From Bacteroidales bacterium UBA1715 (GTDB taxonomy: Bacteria > Bacteroidota > Bacteroidia > Bacteroidales > UBA1715): a DNA stretch of 64,000 nucleotides. The stretch covers positions 4,971 to 68,970 of the forward strand of contig DCIX01000037.1 in assembly GCA_002317135.1 (NCBI GenBank), given 5' to 3'. Below, piece by piece: positions 17,904 through 26,365 of this stretch (within the stretch, counting starts at the first letter, position 1; each line of letters begins with the position of its first letter). The translations under genes were made by a program, and so were the position numbers. The notes beneath the pieces were generated by a model. The model made no database searches and had not been told where the DNA came from. It saw only the letters and a program-made list of their open reading frames with translations.

Positions 17904-18977
17904 ATGAAAAGAAACATTTTCAGACTTTCAACTTTGCTTTTAGCAAGTGCAGCAATCCTTACTTCTTGTAACAAGGATGATGAAAACAAACCAAAAGGAG
18001 AATTTTCTTCCGCAACATTCATAGTATGCGAAGGAAACTTCAGCAGTAACGACGCAGATGTGTATGCAATTACAAAAGAAGGCTTACAAAAAGACATTTT
18101 CGCCGAGACAAACGACCGTCCTCTTGGCGACGTTGCGAACTCAATGAAAATTATCGGCAACAAAGCTTATATCGTTGTAAACAATTCACAAAAAGTGGAA
18201 GTTGTTAACGCTAACACTTTCGAAAGCGAAGGAACAATCAAAGATTTGTCTTACCCACGCTATGTAGAAAAAAGAAACGACAACGAAATCTTTATATCTA
18301 ACGGTAACGGATTTGGTAGCGACTATGTGTATGTTGTAAACAACACTTCATTAGAAAAGGTTGACTCTGTTGCAACAGGTGCAGGACCAAACGCAATGGT
18401 AATTTCTAACGGAAAACTATTCGTTGCAAATATGGGTGGTTTCACTAACGACAACACTATCACTGTAATAAACGTGAAGACATTAGCTGTAGAAAAAACT
18501 ATCACTGTAGGTGATCTTCCTGCTGACCTTGAAGTTGACAACAACGGTAATGTACTTGTTCTTTGCAAAGGTTTATCAGTATACAACTACGATGCTGCAG
18601 GTAATTATCTTGGTTCTGAAGTTGTTAGCAATTCAACATTAGTAAAAATCGATGCAAATTCTTTATCAACTACAACAATAAAAGATTTTGACCACCAAAT
18701 TTCTTGCTATGGAGAAAACGTTTTGGCATACAAAAATGGAACTATCTACTACCTTGACGGTGGCTTAATTAGCTTGAGCGAAAATGGCGGCAATGCCACT
18801 ACTGTAGTAGAAGACTACAACGTATATGGTGTTTCTATTGATTCTCAATCAAAAAACATCTGGGTTCTTGCAACTCCTTACGGAAGCGCACACACTGCAA
18901 CATTATACAACGCAGACGGAACTGTAGCACAAGCACAAACTGTTGGAAACTATCCAAAAATGGTAGTTACAAAATAA
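17904..18977 (+). CDS. btuG: BtuG-like beta-propeller surface lipoprotein (YncE/DUF5074 type)
   Basis: 357 residues. The lipobox LTSC is followed by NKDDE, a lysine-acidic signal of the type that sends Bacteroidetes lipoproteins to the cell surface. The mature part consists of about seven 40-45-residue blades with YncE-like motifs (VVNNSQKVEVVNANTFE, VVNNTSLEKVDSVATGAGPNAMV, TVINVKTLAVEKTITVGDLP). In Bacteroides, BtuG binds cobalamin with extreme affinity on top of BtuB. Its place in the riboswitch operon supports the same role here; the specific symbol is inferred from context and fold. Confidence 0.8.
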   Translation: MKRNIFRLSTLLLASAAILTSCNKDDENKPKGEFSSATFIVCEGNFSSNDADVYAITKEGLQKDIFAETNDRPLGDVANSMKIIGNKAYIVVNNSQKVEVVNANTFESEGTIKDLSYPRYVEKRNDNEIFISNGNGFGSDYVYVVNNTSLEKVDSVATGAGPNAMVISNGKLFVANMGGFTNDNTITVINVKTLAVEKTITVGDLPADLEVDNNGNVLVLCKGLSVYNYDAAGNYLGSEVVSNSTLVKIDANSLSTTTIKDFDHQISCYGENVLAYKNGTIYYLDGGLISLSENGGNATTVVEDYNVYGVSIDSQSKNIWVLATPYGSAHTATLYNADGTVAQAQTVGNYPKMVVTK

Positions 18978-19005
18978 TATCATTTGTAATATATTTTTAC
19001 CTGTA

Positions 19006-19029
19006 AGAGACGCACAGCCGTGCGTCTCT
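19006..19029. repeat. RAYT-associated REP palindrome (left), also a likely terminator
   Basis: Arms AGAGACGCAC and GTGCGTCTCT surround AGCC, and a T6 run follows on the plus strand. It can terminate the btuB-btuG operon. The same palindrome family is present inside and upstream of the adjacent transposase gene. Confidence 0.85.
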
Positions 19030-19032
19030 TTT

Positions 19033-19698
19033 TTATACAATACCCGATTGTAACGAATCATTTGTCCATTTTATCGGATTACAAACAATATATCTGGAAA
19101 TGTTTCGATATTCTATTTCGTTTCGGATAATATGATCGTGATAATTCGCCTGCCACAAGGGATTGTGTTTGTTATATTTCAACATGGACAAATTATTTGC
19201 ATCAATCCAATCGTCAATTTGTTTTATTGTTGATGATTTGAAACCGGCAACAAATGACGAAATTGATTTTGGTTGCCGTTGGAATTGTAATTGTTTTTGT
19301 TTTGATTCCGGTTGCAGAGACGCACGGCCGTGCGTCTCTACATTATGACCGTGCGTCTCTGCATTATGACCGTGCAATTCAACACAATGGGTGTGCGTTT
19401 TTTCATCAACAAATTCACAATATTTTTTATCCAATATCACAATTGCATGCAAATGATTGGGCATTAATACAAATTCACCCAAATACAATTCATTACGAAT
19501 TTCAAACGATTTAAAAAATTCTGTGTAAACAATCTGACCGATATCGTTCAAAATCATTTTTCCGTTCTCGACATGACCAAATACGTGTTTCCGTCCATGG
19601 GTAACAATGGTGATAAAATAATATCCATTTTGTGCATAATTCCAACCACGTAAACGATTAGATGGTATGCGATACTTGTTTTTAAATTTTTCTGGCAT
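19033..19698 (-). CDS. REP-associated tyrosine transposase (RAYT, Y1_Tnp family)
   Basis: 221 residues. The N-terminal NRLRGWNYAQNGYYFITIVTHGR split over residues 13-36 and the metal-binding HLHAIVIL (LMPNHLHAIVIL, about 80-91) are diagnostic of Y1 single-strand transposases linked to REP sequences; the candidate nucleophile Tyr lies in the late helix region. Residues about 105-145 are an unusual insertion (repeats of ETHGHN and ETHGRASL) encoded by a complete REP palindrome plus two partial copies inside the gene. REP palindromes also stand just beyond both ends of the gene. The ORF remains open, so the insert is tolerated or domesticated. Confidence 0.9.
   Translation of the reverse strand: MPEKFKNKYRIPSNRLRGWNYAQNGYYFITIVTHGRKHVFGHVENGKMILNDIGQIVYTEFFKSFEIRNELYLGEFVLMPNHLHAIVILDKKYCEFVDEKTHTHCVELHGHNAETHGHNVETHGRASLQPESKQKQLQFQRQPKSISSFVAGFKSSTIKQIDDWIDANNLSMLKYNKHNPLWQANYHDHIIRNEIEYRNISRYIVCNPIKWTNDSLQSGIV
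19316..19339. repeat. REP palindrome embedded in the transposase coding sequence
   Basis: A perfect palindrome with arm AGAGACGCACGG. Two further partial copies (GACCGTGCGTCTCTG at about 19347 and GACCGTGC at about 19368) follow at a spacing of about 20 bases, producing the repeated ETHG peptide in the transposase. Confidence 0.88.
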
Positions 19699-19744
19699 TG
19701 TATTTATATTTTAATTGGTTGCAGTTAATTGTGGATTTACCCAT

Positions 19745-19768
19745 CGATACGCACAGCCGTGCGTATCG
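19745..19768. repeat. RAYT-associated REP palindrome (right)
   Basis: Arms CGATACGCAC and GTGCGTATCG around AGCC. It lies 47 bases upstream of the transposase start and matches the left REP in its core, differing in the outer positions with compensation on both arms. Confidence 0.85.
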
Positions 19769-19855
19769 GTAAAATCATTATATTAACGAAATATTCGAAT
19801 AATTATTTTACCACAATAATATTGACTTGCTATTTTTCTGCACCGTATTTATTCC

Positions 19856-19863
19856 TATCTTTG
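19856..19863 (+). promoter_or_regulatory. Putative -7 box (TATCTTTG) for the methyltransferase
   Basis: TATCTTTG matches TAnnTTTG. No convincing -33 TTTG is seen. If used, the transcript has a leader of about 145 bases that contains two stem-loops. Confidence 0.5.
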
Positions 19864-19914
19864 TCTTGTAAAATTATTGGATGTTATATTCTATTTTGGA
19901 TTTGGTATTATAAT

Positions 19915-19978
19915 CTCGCACAAATAGTTTATAACTATTTGACGAGGCTTTGAATTTGCATAACAACTATTTGTTATG
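19915..19978 (+). promoter_or_regulatory. Structured leader with two stem-loops
   Basis: Stem-loop one (19915-19946) pairs CAAATAGTT with AACTATTTG, extended by an outer CTCG/CGAG. Stem-loop two (19959-19978) pairs CATAACAA with TTGTTATG around CTAT. Both present CTATTTG. This is in the 5' leader of the methyltransferase gene and may be regulatory; it does not match a riboswitch class I know. Confidence 0.45.
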
Positions 19979-20015
19979 TGTGGTTTTTATTGTTTAAAAT
20001 TCAAATTATAATACT

Positions 20016-20789
20016 ATGGAAAATAACACTATAAATAATTTCGATTTCGACATTTCCCTTATCGGAGATTTTTTCAAAGCTATGCCTCAACAAGGACCTG
20101 GCTCCAACGAGGAGACAATCAAAGCGCTATCTTATATACAAAATGAACTACCTTGCAAGGCTACAATAGCAGACATTGGTTGCGGAACAGGAAGACAAAC
20201 TGTCGTTTTAGCAAAATCCCTACCCAATTCTACCATCATTGCCGTAGATTTTCTTAAACAAGCTATAGATGGATTGCAAGAAAGAATCAAGAATGAAAAG
20301 GCAACAAATATCACCGCTCTACAAGCTGATATGACAGAACTACCATTTCAAACAAATTCATTCGATTTATTTTGGGCTGAAGGATCCATTTACCACATCG
20401 GTTTCGAAAAAGGTTTACGCTATTGGTATCAGTTTCTAAAAGACAAGGGATTTCTTATCTTTTCTGATTGTTGTTGGTTAAGTAACAATCGCCCAACAAA
20501 CACAGAGTGGTTTTACGAGAATTTCGAGGAAATTGATAGCATAGAAAACAAATGTTCCATTATTGAACAATGTGGTTATGCAATAAAACAAACATTTGTG
20601 ATTTCTTCAAATAGTTGGACAGAAAATTACTATAAACCTATGCAGAAACGAATTCCCGAGTTTCTTGCTGAATATCCTGGATCACAATTTGCTACATTTC
20701 TTACGGAAAATCTCACAAAAGAAATGCAACAATATGATTTATATGGGAACTTGTATGGATATGTTTTCTTTATCGTACAAAAACAATAA
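20016..20789 (+). CDS. Class I SAM-dependent methyltransferase
   Basis: 257 residues with a Rossmann-like methyltransferase fold: motif I ADIGCGTGRQTVVLA (about 51-65), the acidic end of strand two (IIAVDF, about 74-79), LQADMTELPF (about 103-112) and FWAEGSIYHIGFEKG (about 121-135). It transfers a methyl group from SAM to an unidentified acceptor, most likely a small molecule. No membrane segment or signal peptide. It is monocistronic, with a structured leader and a terminator right after the stop codon. Confidence 0.88.
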   Translation: MENNTINNFDFDISLIGDFFKAMPQQGPGSNEETIKALSYIQNELPCKATIADIGCGTGRQTVVLAKSLPNSTIIAVDFLKQAIDGLQERIKNEKATNITALQADMTELPFQTNSFDLFWAEGSIYHIGFEKGLRYWYQFLKDKGFLIFSDCCWLSNNRPTNTEWFYENFEEIDSIENKCSIIEQCGYAIKQTFVISSNSWTENYYKPMQKRIPEFLAEYPGSQFATFLTENLTKEMQQYDLYGNLYGYVFFIVQKQ

Positions 20790-20794
20790 CCACT

Positions 20795-20825
20795 TAAAGG
20801 CGGGAGAAATCCTGCCTTTATTTTT
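20795..20825. terminator. Bidirectional intrinsic terminator
   Basis: An 11-bp stem (TAAAGGCGGGA with TCCTGCCTTTA, one G-T pair), GAAA tetraloop, then a T run. It lies between convergent genes and its right edge overlaps the last codons of the antiporter gene. Confidence 0.82.
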
Positions 20826-23055
20826 TTAAAAATTCATGTAGTCTATCTTTATTACCTACAATCCACACTAAATCGCCTGCTTCGAAAACCATCGTATAAT
20901 GTGGATTCATCATAGATTTACCTTGACGTTCTATTCCAACTACAAGGCAATGCACTTGTTCTTTCAAACCTGACTGCATTATACTTTGTCCGCATAAGAA
21001 CGATTGTTTTTCTATCAACATAGATTCCAAAGTAATTTCGGAACGAGTTCTTTTTTCAAATTGTCGATTTTCCGTATCCAAATAACCTGAAAAGGAACTA
21101 ATTTGTTCATCGTTACCTAACACTACCAGTATATCTTGCGGATAAACAATTTCTGTTGCTTCCGGAATATCAATTTCCAACGCACCACGCATAATTTTCA
21201 CTACCGAAAGACAAAATTGCTGCTTTATATTGGTCTCCATTAACATTTTTCCAATGTAGATAGAAGCAGCTGGAATCGTTACTTCGGCAAGGTGAATATT
21301 CCTATCCAACAAATGAGTATCGAAACTATGTTTCAAGGCATCTCCCTCACTTTCAGCACGAACATTCAAATTATCGACAAACCTGCGTTCAATTTTATTG
21401 TAACCACGCAAAAGGTGACGTGATAAGAATATCACAATAAATACTGACAAAGCAACCAAAATCTCTACATGTTGTGACATACTGAACATTTTCGCCAACA
21501 CTGTGCAGATAAAAAATAATGCAACACCAACTTGAAATACAACAACGCAAATTAATCCACCTTTATTAAAATGATTTTGTCCCCACAGTTTCATAAAAGA
21601 TTCTACATTGCCTTTGTTAAACAACATAACACGAAGAAACGGTGCCATAGCAACTAAAGCAATACATCCTGTTATTATTTTAACAAAATTTTCAGGAACA
21701 AACTTCTGTAATATTGGACTAATGAAATTAAATGCAATAACATGAATCGTCAACATTACCACACTATAAATAACATCGCGTCCTAAGGTTACTTTCAAGA
21801 ATTTTTTCCAATCGCTTTCCTGATTCAAGATTCTTGTACCCTGAGTCACTTTGTCAATTTTTGCCAAAACATGTTTCGGCATTCGTTTTTGTATTATTTC
21901 GAACAATGGATCCGACAAACGAATAAAATACGGTGTCGTAAAAGTTGTAATAACCGAAACTGCAACAATTATCGGATAAATATGTGCACTGATTACATTC
22001 ATAGACATACCTACCGATGCAATAATGAACGCGAACTCACCTATTTGTGCCAAACTCATACCTGACTGTACAGCAATTTTCAGATCCTGTCCCGATAATA
22101 AAACGCCAAGTGCAGAACAAATTGGTTTAAAGAATACAACAACAAAAGTAATAATCAATATTGTTCCCCAATAATTCAACAACACCGACGGGTCGACCAG
22201 CATACCGACAGACACAAAGAAAACTGCTCCAAAAAAGTCCTTTAAACCTTTAATAAGACGCTCGATTTTTTGTCCTTCTATTGTTTCCGATAAAATAGAA
22301 CCCATCACGAATGCACCCAAGGCAGAAGAAAATCCAACTTGAACAGCAAAAATCACCATTCCTAAACAAAGTCCCAACGAAATAATTAAAAGCATTTCGT
22401 CATTCAGCAATGGCTTTACTCTGCGGAAGAATGACGGCAACAAGAAAATGCCGACAATAAACCACAATACCATAAAAAAGCCCAATTTGAAAAAGCTTTC
22501 AATCATTTCCATTCCTGCAAATTGCTGGCTTACAGCGATGGTTGGCAACATAACCATCATTAAAATTGCCACGATATCCTCAACAATCAAGGTTCCAAAA
22601 ACAACTCCCGTGAACTTTTGCCCACGGATATTCAAATCATCAAAAGCCTTGATAATGATTGTAGTAGATGACATAGACAACATACCGCCAAGGAAAATAC
22701 TTTCCATATTCCCCCATCCCACAAGTTTCCCGAAAAGAAAACCGATAATCAACATAGAAACAACTTCGGTAAAAGCCGTTATAAACGCGGAAGCACCAAC
22801 ATTCATCAACTTTTTTACACTAAATTCCAAACCTAAGGCAAACAGCAAGAATATCACACCTATATCAGCCCAAGTAGAAATATTCGATTTGTCGGTTACA
22901 GAAGGAAGCAAATCTATATATGGACCTGCAATAATACCAACCACAATATAGCCTAACACCAACGGTTGTTGCAACTTTTTGAAAATCAAAGTAACAACGC
23001 CAGCCATAATTAGAATTAAGGCCAAATCATAGACTAATGCAGGCAAATGCGACAC
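20818..23055 (-). CDS. CPA2-family monovalent cation:proton antiporter (Kef-like) with two RCK_C domains
   Basis: 745 residues. The N-terminal 400 residues have about twelve transmembrane helices with CPA2 features (QPLVLGYIVVGIIAGPY, FLLFALGLEFSVKKL, SSTTIIIKAF, FSSALGAFVMGSIL). A second hydrophobic block (about 430-545) is followed by two TrkA_C/RCK_C regulatory domains (about 575-655 and 665-745). It likely exchanges K+ or Na+ for protons and is gated by cytoplasmic ligand binding to the RCK_C pair. A RCK_N nucleotide-binding domain of the kind in KefC is not evident. The ion is inferred. Confidence 0.88.
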   Translation of the reverse strand: MSHLPALVYDLALILIMAGVVTLIFKKLQQPLVLGYIVVGIIAGPYIDLLPSVTDKSNISTWADIGVIFLLFALGLEFSVKKLMNVGASAFITAFTEVVSMLIIGFLFGKLVGWGNMESIFLGGMLSMSSTTIIIKAFDDLNIRGQKFTGVVFGTLIVEDIVAILMMVMLPTIAVSQQFAGMEMIESFFKLGFFMVLWFIVGIFLLPSFFRRVKPLLNDEMLLIISLGLCLGMVIFAVQVGFSSALGAFVMGSILSETIEGQKIERLIKGLKDFFGAVFFVSVGMLVDPSVLLNYWGTILIITFVVVFFKPICSALGVLLSGQDLKIAVQSGMSLAQIGEFAFIIASVGMSMNVISAHIYPIIVAVSVITTFTTPYFIRLSDPLFEIIQKRMPKHVLAKIDKVTQGTRILNQESDWKKFLKVTLGRDVIYSVVMLTIHVIAFNFISPILQKFVPENFVKIITGCIALVAMAPFLRVMLFNKGNVESFMKLWGQNHFNKGGLICVVVFQVGVALFFICTVLAKMFSMSQHVEILVALSVFIVIFLSRHLLRGYNKIERRFVDNLNVRAESEGDALKHSFDTHLLDRNIHLAEVTIPAASIYIGKMLMETNIKQQFCLSVVKIMRGALEIDIPEATEIVYPQDILVVLGNDEQISSFSGYLDTENRQFEKRTRSEITLESMLIEKQSFLCGQSIMQSGLKEQVHCLVVGIERQGKSMMNPHYTMVFEAGDLVWIVGNKDRLHEFLKK

Positions 23056-23088
23056 AATTGAAATTTTTTGTAAAGATACAATAATATG

Positions 23089-24867
23089 CTATTCAATAGC
23101 ATCGGCAATAATTTCTGCAATATCTTTTACTTGAATATCAACTCCCTTTACAAAAGTCTTCTTGCACAACGGGCAAGCCGTCGCAAGCACATCTGGATTT
23201 TGTTTAAGAAGCACTTTCAAGGTTTCTGCCTTTATCACATTTCTATCTGCCATGGAAAGACTAAGATCACCAAGAGACCCACTACAACACAACGATGTAA
23301 CTTTCTCTTGTTCCGTTGACAATACAGTTCCTGTTTTTGCTAGCAATGTTCGTGGTGGTGCATATACTCCACAACCGCGACCTAATTCACACGGATCGTG
23401 ATAAACTATAGACTTATCGGATTTTTTCAATGAAATCTTGCCTTGTTCAACCAATTCCAAAAAATATTCCGAATGGTGTTTAATAGTAATTTGTCCTAAC
23501 TCATAATCATCGCGGAACACTTTGTAACAAATCGGACAAGACACCAACAAGGTTGTCGCACCCGATTCAATAATTTTTTCGCGATTAAATTCTATCAATT
23601 TTTGCGCTGCCTGATATTGTCCTGCAAGCATAAGCGGACGACCGCAACAAGCACCTTTTTCCTTATCCATAAACTGATAATTCACACCAGCCTTGTCCAA
23701 AACCTGCACAACAGATTTCTTAATACCAGGCGTCATGTGTGTCATACAACCTGCAAAATAGATAACTTCAGGTTTCTTATCCTCCACTACAGGTTCGTAT
23801 GGCAAAGTCTGCAAAAATGCATAATCGGAATTATATTCTTTCGAAGCCTTAATACGCTGAGAAATACGCAAGTCATTCAAATTGATACCAACAGGACACG
23901 CACTTTCACATCGTCCACAAAGCATACAGTTGTACAATTTTCGCGCAGTCAAATCGTGGTCGCGCATATTTTTCAAAATATACACCGATTGGTTATTCGA
24001 AATGTTTGCAATATGCATTTGGCAGACATCAATACAAACACCACAACGCGAGCATGAGTATATCTGAATACGAGAATACGAGTTAAATTGTTTTTTCAAT
24101 TTTATTCCATAATGACGAAGGAATATGAACAAGATTTCCGTCAAAATATGCATATACCGAGAAAATGGCATACAAACGAAGAATACGCCCAAACTGATAG
24201 AATATGCCCACCAAAGCACACTTTCCATTGTTGGTGTTACTTCTATCCATTTAAAGAATAATCCAACCGTATTCGTAAGGAATCCACCATTATCATACAA
24301 TGCAGCCGTAGCGCTTTCGGCAAGCAAACGGAATGGAAAAATACACCAAAGCGAAGCCAACGCAAATCTATCACCAGGTCTTAACTTCGTGGTCTTCTTT
24401 ATACCAAAAATCTTACTATTGATTCGCTTGAAATACGCAAGAAAAACACCACTTAAAATGAACAAAAGCAAAAAATCCATAAGATTTGCCATAAATCGCT
24501 CACCCGGAAAAGCATCGTGGTTAAAATAGTTAAAGAAAATAGGTATCCACGGATATGTAGATAATGAACCAGACTGTACAAACACTTCGACATGTCCGAA
24601 CACAATTAGAAGGAACCATCCAAACGCTAAACTCATGTGCATATAGCCTAACAATCCATGACGGCGGAACATTTTTCGGTGAATAAGACCTTCCATAAAG
24701 CTTTCGGAAATAGCAGCCAAAGTACGACGCGAAAAAAGACTCTGCACAATGCGCAACTTATCTATTTTAGATAAGCGGCTAATCCACAAACCATATTTTA
24801 TAAAGAGAATGATGAACAGAGTTATCATTCCCAATGTAAATGGCAATATAAATAAACTATCTATCAT
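23089..24867 (-). CDS. Membrane-bound HdrD-like iron-sulfur protein
   Basis: 592 residues. About six transmembrane helices (1-250) resemble a NarI/HdrE-type cytochrome or quinone-interacting anchor. Two 4Fe-4S motifs follow (CSRCGVCIDVC near 277 and CMLCGRCESACPVG near 320), then two CCG domains (AGCMTHM ... ACCGRP; SCPICYK; HDPCELGRGCG ... LCCSGSLGD; TACPLCKK), the signature of heterodisulfide-reductase catalytic subunits. It probably carries electrons between the membrane quinone pool and the soluble Hdr-like proteins of the same operon. Its start overlaps the preceding gene by 11 bases, showing translational coupling. Confidence 0.9.
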   Translation of the reverse strand: MIDSLFILPFTLGMITLFIILFIKYGLWISRLSKIDKLRIVQSLFSRRTLAAISESFMEGLIHRKMFRRHGLLGYMHMSLAFGWFLLIVFGHVEVFVQSGSLSTYPWIPIFFNYFNHDAFPGERFMANLMDFLLLFILSGVFLAYFKRINSKIFGIKKTTKLRPGDRFALASLWCIFPFRLLAESATAALYDNGGFLTNTVGLFFKWIEVTPTMESVLWWAYSISLGVFFVCMPFSRYMHILTEILFIFLRHYGIKLKKQFNSYSRIQIYSCSRCGVCIDVCQMHIANISNNQSVYILKNMRDHDLTARKLYNCMLCGRCESACPVGINLNDLRISQRIKASKEYNSDYAFLQTLPYEPVVEDKKPEVIYFAGCMTHMTPGIKKSVVQVLDKAGVNYQFMDKEKGACCGRPLMLAGQYQAAQKLIEFNREKIIESGATTLLVSCPICYKVFRDDYELGQITIKHHSEYFLELVEQGKISLKKSDKSIVYHDPCELGRGCGVYAPPRTLLAKTGTVLSTEQEKVTSLCCSGSLGDLSLSMADRNVIKAETLKVLLKQNPDVLATACPLCKKTFVKGVDIQVKDIAEIIADAIE

Positions 24868-25216
24868 TGTTTTCCTTGCTTTCGTGTTCTATCATATACA
24901 ATCCTTTTTTCATCAGCATAATCACATTACGCGTATTTATGCCTCGTGGACATTCCAACAAGCATTTTCCACATAACATACACTTATCCAATTCCTCATG
25001 AGCATGTTCCAACTCACCTAATCGTATCTGTAAACTTAAACGTCTAATATTGAATGAAGTAAGATTTCCTGCACTACAAATAGCAGTACACGATCCACAA
25101 GAAAGGCACGCATTGAATGTAGGTTCATTTTCAAGCACATAACGTATCAAGCGATTATCGATTTTCTCGTAATCTATCGTTCGTGATTTTGTTGTTGAAA
25201 AGCCAAAATTTCTCAT
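24857..25216 (-). CDS. HdrC-like small ferredoxin subunit
   Basis: 119 residues with two 4Fe-4S motifs (CLSCGSCTAICSAG near 38-51 and CMLCGKCLLECPRG near 82-95), the size and spacing of HdrC. The N-terminal YEKIDNRLIRYVLENEPTFNACLSCG is typical of the QmoC/HdrC branch. It relays electrons between the flavoprotein and the CCG subunit. It overlaps the upstream flavoprotein by one base (TAATG) and the downstream HdrD-like gene by 11 bases. Confidence 0.9.
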   Translation of the reverse strand: MRNFGFSTTKSRTIDYEKIDNRLIRYVLENEPTFNACLSCGSCTAICSAGNLTSFNIRRLSLQIRLGELEHAHEELDKCMLCGKCLLECPRGINTRNVIMLMKKGLYMIEHESKENNDR

Positions 25217-26247
25217 TATTTCATAGCTTTTAAATAATCATTCACAGCAAAAGCAGCTGATTTTGCATGATTCACTGTATCGAAAACAGACAAAGGTCCT
25301 ATGCTTGCACCGGCAGTAAAAATACCATCGACATTAGTTTGGTTAGAACCAATATGATGATCTTTTGTCTTAACAAAACGATTGGATGCACATTCTAATC
25401 CGCAAGATTGAGCAAACAATTCAGTGCTTTTTGCAGTTTCCATTCCAACCATAAGCACAAGCATATCTACTTGTAAACGGCTTGGACGAGCAGCAAGGGT
25501 GTCTTCTACCTTCAATTGTAAAGAGCCGTTTGCATTTTCTGCAACCTCAGACAAACGACCGCGAATAAATTGAACATGATATTTCTCCTGTGCCTCACGA
25601 TACATTTCCTCGAAACCAGGTCCATACATACGCAAGTCCATATAGCAACAGAACACATCAGCCTGCGGACATAATTGTTTCATGTGAATTGCTTGTTTTA
25701 CGGCAGTTACGCAACATAATTTTGAGCAATAATGATTACCCGATTTTTCATCACGAGAACCAACACAATGTATAAAAGCGATTCGTTTAGGAGTAACGCC
25801 AGTTGGCGTAGTAAACTCCCCTTGCAAATTTTTCAATCTCTTTTCTAAATCCGCAGAAGTCAATACGTTATCATAGATTTTGTATCCATATTCTTCCTTA
25901 CGTTCTGCATTAAACAACTGATAACCAGAAGCTAAGACAACAGATTTACAATGAAATACGACATCACGAGATGTTTGAACCTCGAAAATACCATCGTTTT
26001 GTTTCTTTATAGAGATAACGTAGGTATTCAAATAGATTGTCAGTGCACGCTTACGCGTTTCTTCCGTATAATGTTCAAGAACCTCAGCGGCAGAACGATG
26101 TGTTGGGAACAATGTATCCCAATCATTCAAATGGCCACCAATCGTTTTTTCTTTTTCAACTATTACCGTTTCGTATCCTAAATCTTGTAGTGAACAAGCC
26201 GTTTCCAAACCAGCAATGCCACCACCTATAATTAATACATCTATCAT
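25216..26247 (-). CDS. HdrA-like FAD-dependent oxidoreductase
   Basis: 343 residues. N-terminal FAD motif GGGIAGLETACSLQDLGY (about 8-25) with EKEKTIGGHL, a Cys-rich segment CVGSRDE ... HYCSKLCC (about 160-180) that in HdrA/QmoA binds an iron-sulfur cluster, and the closing GIFTAGASIGP motif. It is about half the size of methanogen HdrA, lacking the extra ferredoxin modules, and is closer to short QmoA/HdrA-like proteins. It could accept or bifurcate electrons within the Hdr-like complex; the partner reductant is unknown. Confidence 0.88.
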   Translation of the reverse strand: MIDVLIIGGGIAGLETACSLQDLGYETVIVEKEKTIGGHLNDWDTLFPTHRSAAEVLEHYTEETRKRALTIYLNTYVISIKKQNDGIFEVQTSRDVVFHCKSVVLASGYQLFNAERKEEYGYKIYDNVLTSADLEKRLKNLQGEFTTPTGVTPKRIAFIHCVGSRDEKSGNHYCSKLCCVTAVKQAIHMKQLCPQADVFCCYMDLRMYGPGFEEMYREAQEKYHVQFIRGRLSEVAENANGSLQLKVEDTLAARPSRLQVDMLVLMVGMETAKSTELFAQSCGLECASNRFVKTKDHHIGSNQTNVDGIFTAGASIGPLSVFDTVNHAKSAAFAVNDYLKAMK

Positions 26248-26250
26248 AAA

Positions 26251-26340
26251 ATTAATTGATGATTGATAATTGATAAGATAATTGCAATCACGTTTTACAT
26301 AATTGTCAATTCTCCATTGTCAATTTTCCATTAAACATTT
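26251..26340. repeat. AT-rich dispersed repeat inside the hdr-like operon
   Basis: Contains TTGATGATTGATAATTGATA and, in inverted sense, TTGTCAATTCTCCATTGTCA; the same words occur at 15557-15597. It fills most of the 118-base gap between the HdrB-like and HdrA-like genes, the only long gap in the operon. Confidence 0.55.
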
Positions 26341-26365
26341 ATCACTAATAATTAATCACTTATCA

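Noticed and set aside
13000..20000. A DGR reverse transcriptase or template repeat near the candidate variable region
   Set aside because: No reverse transcriptase motif (such as YxDD in a suitable frame) or AAC-rich near copy of the VR was found in this window.
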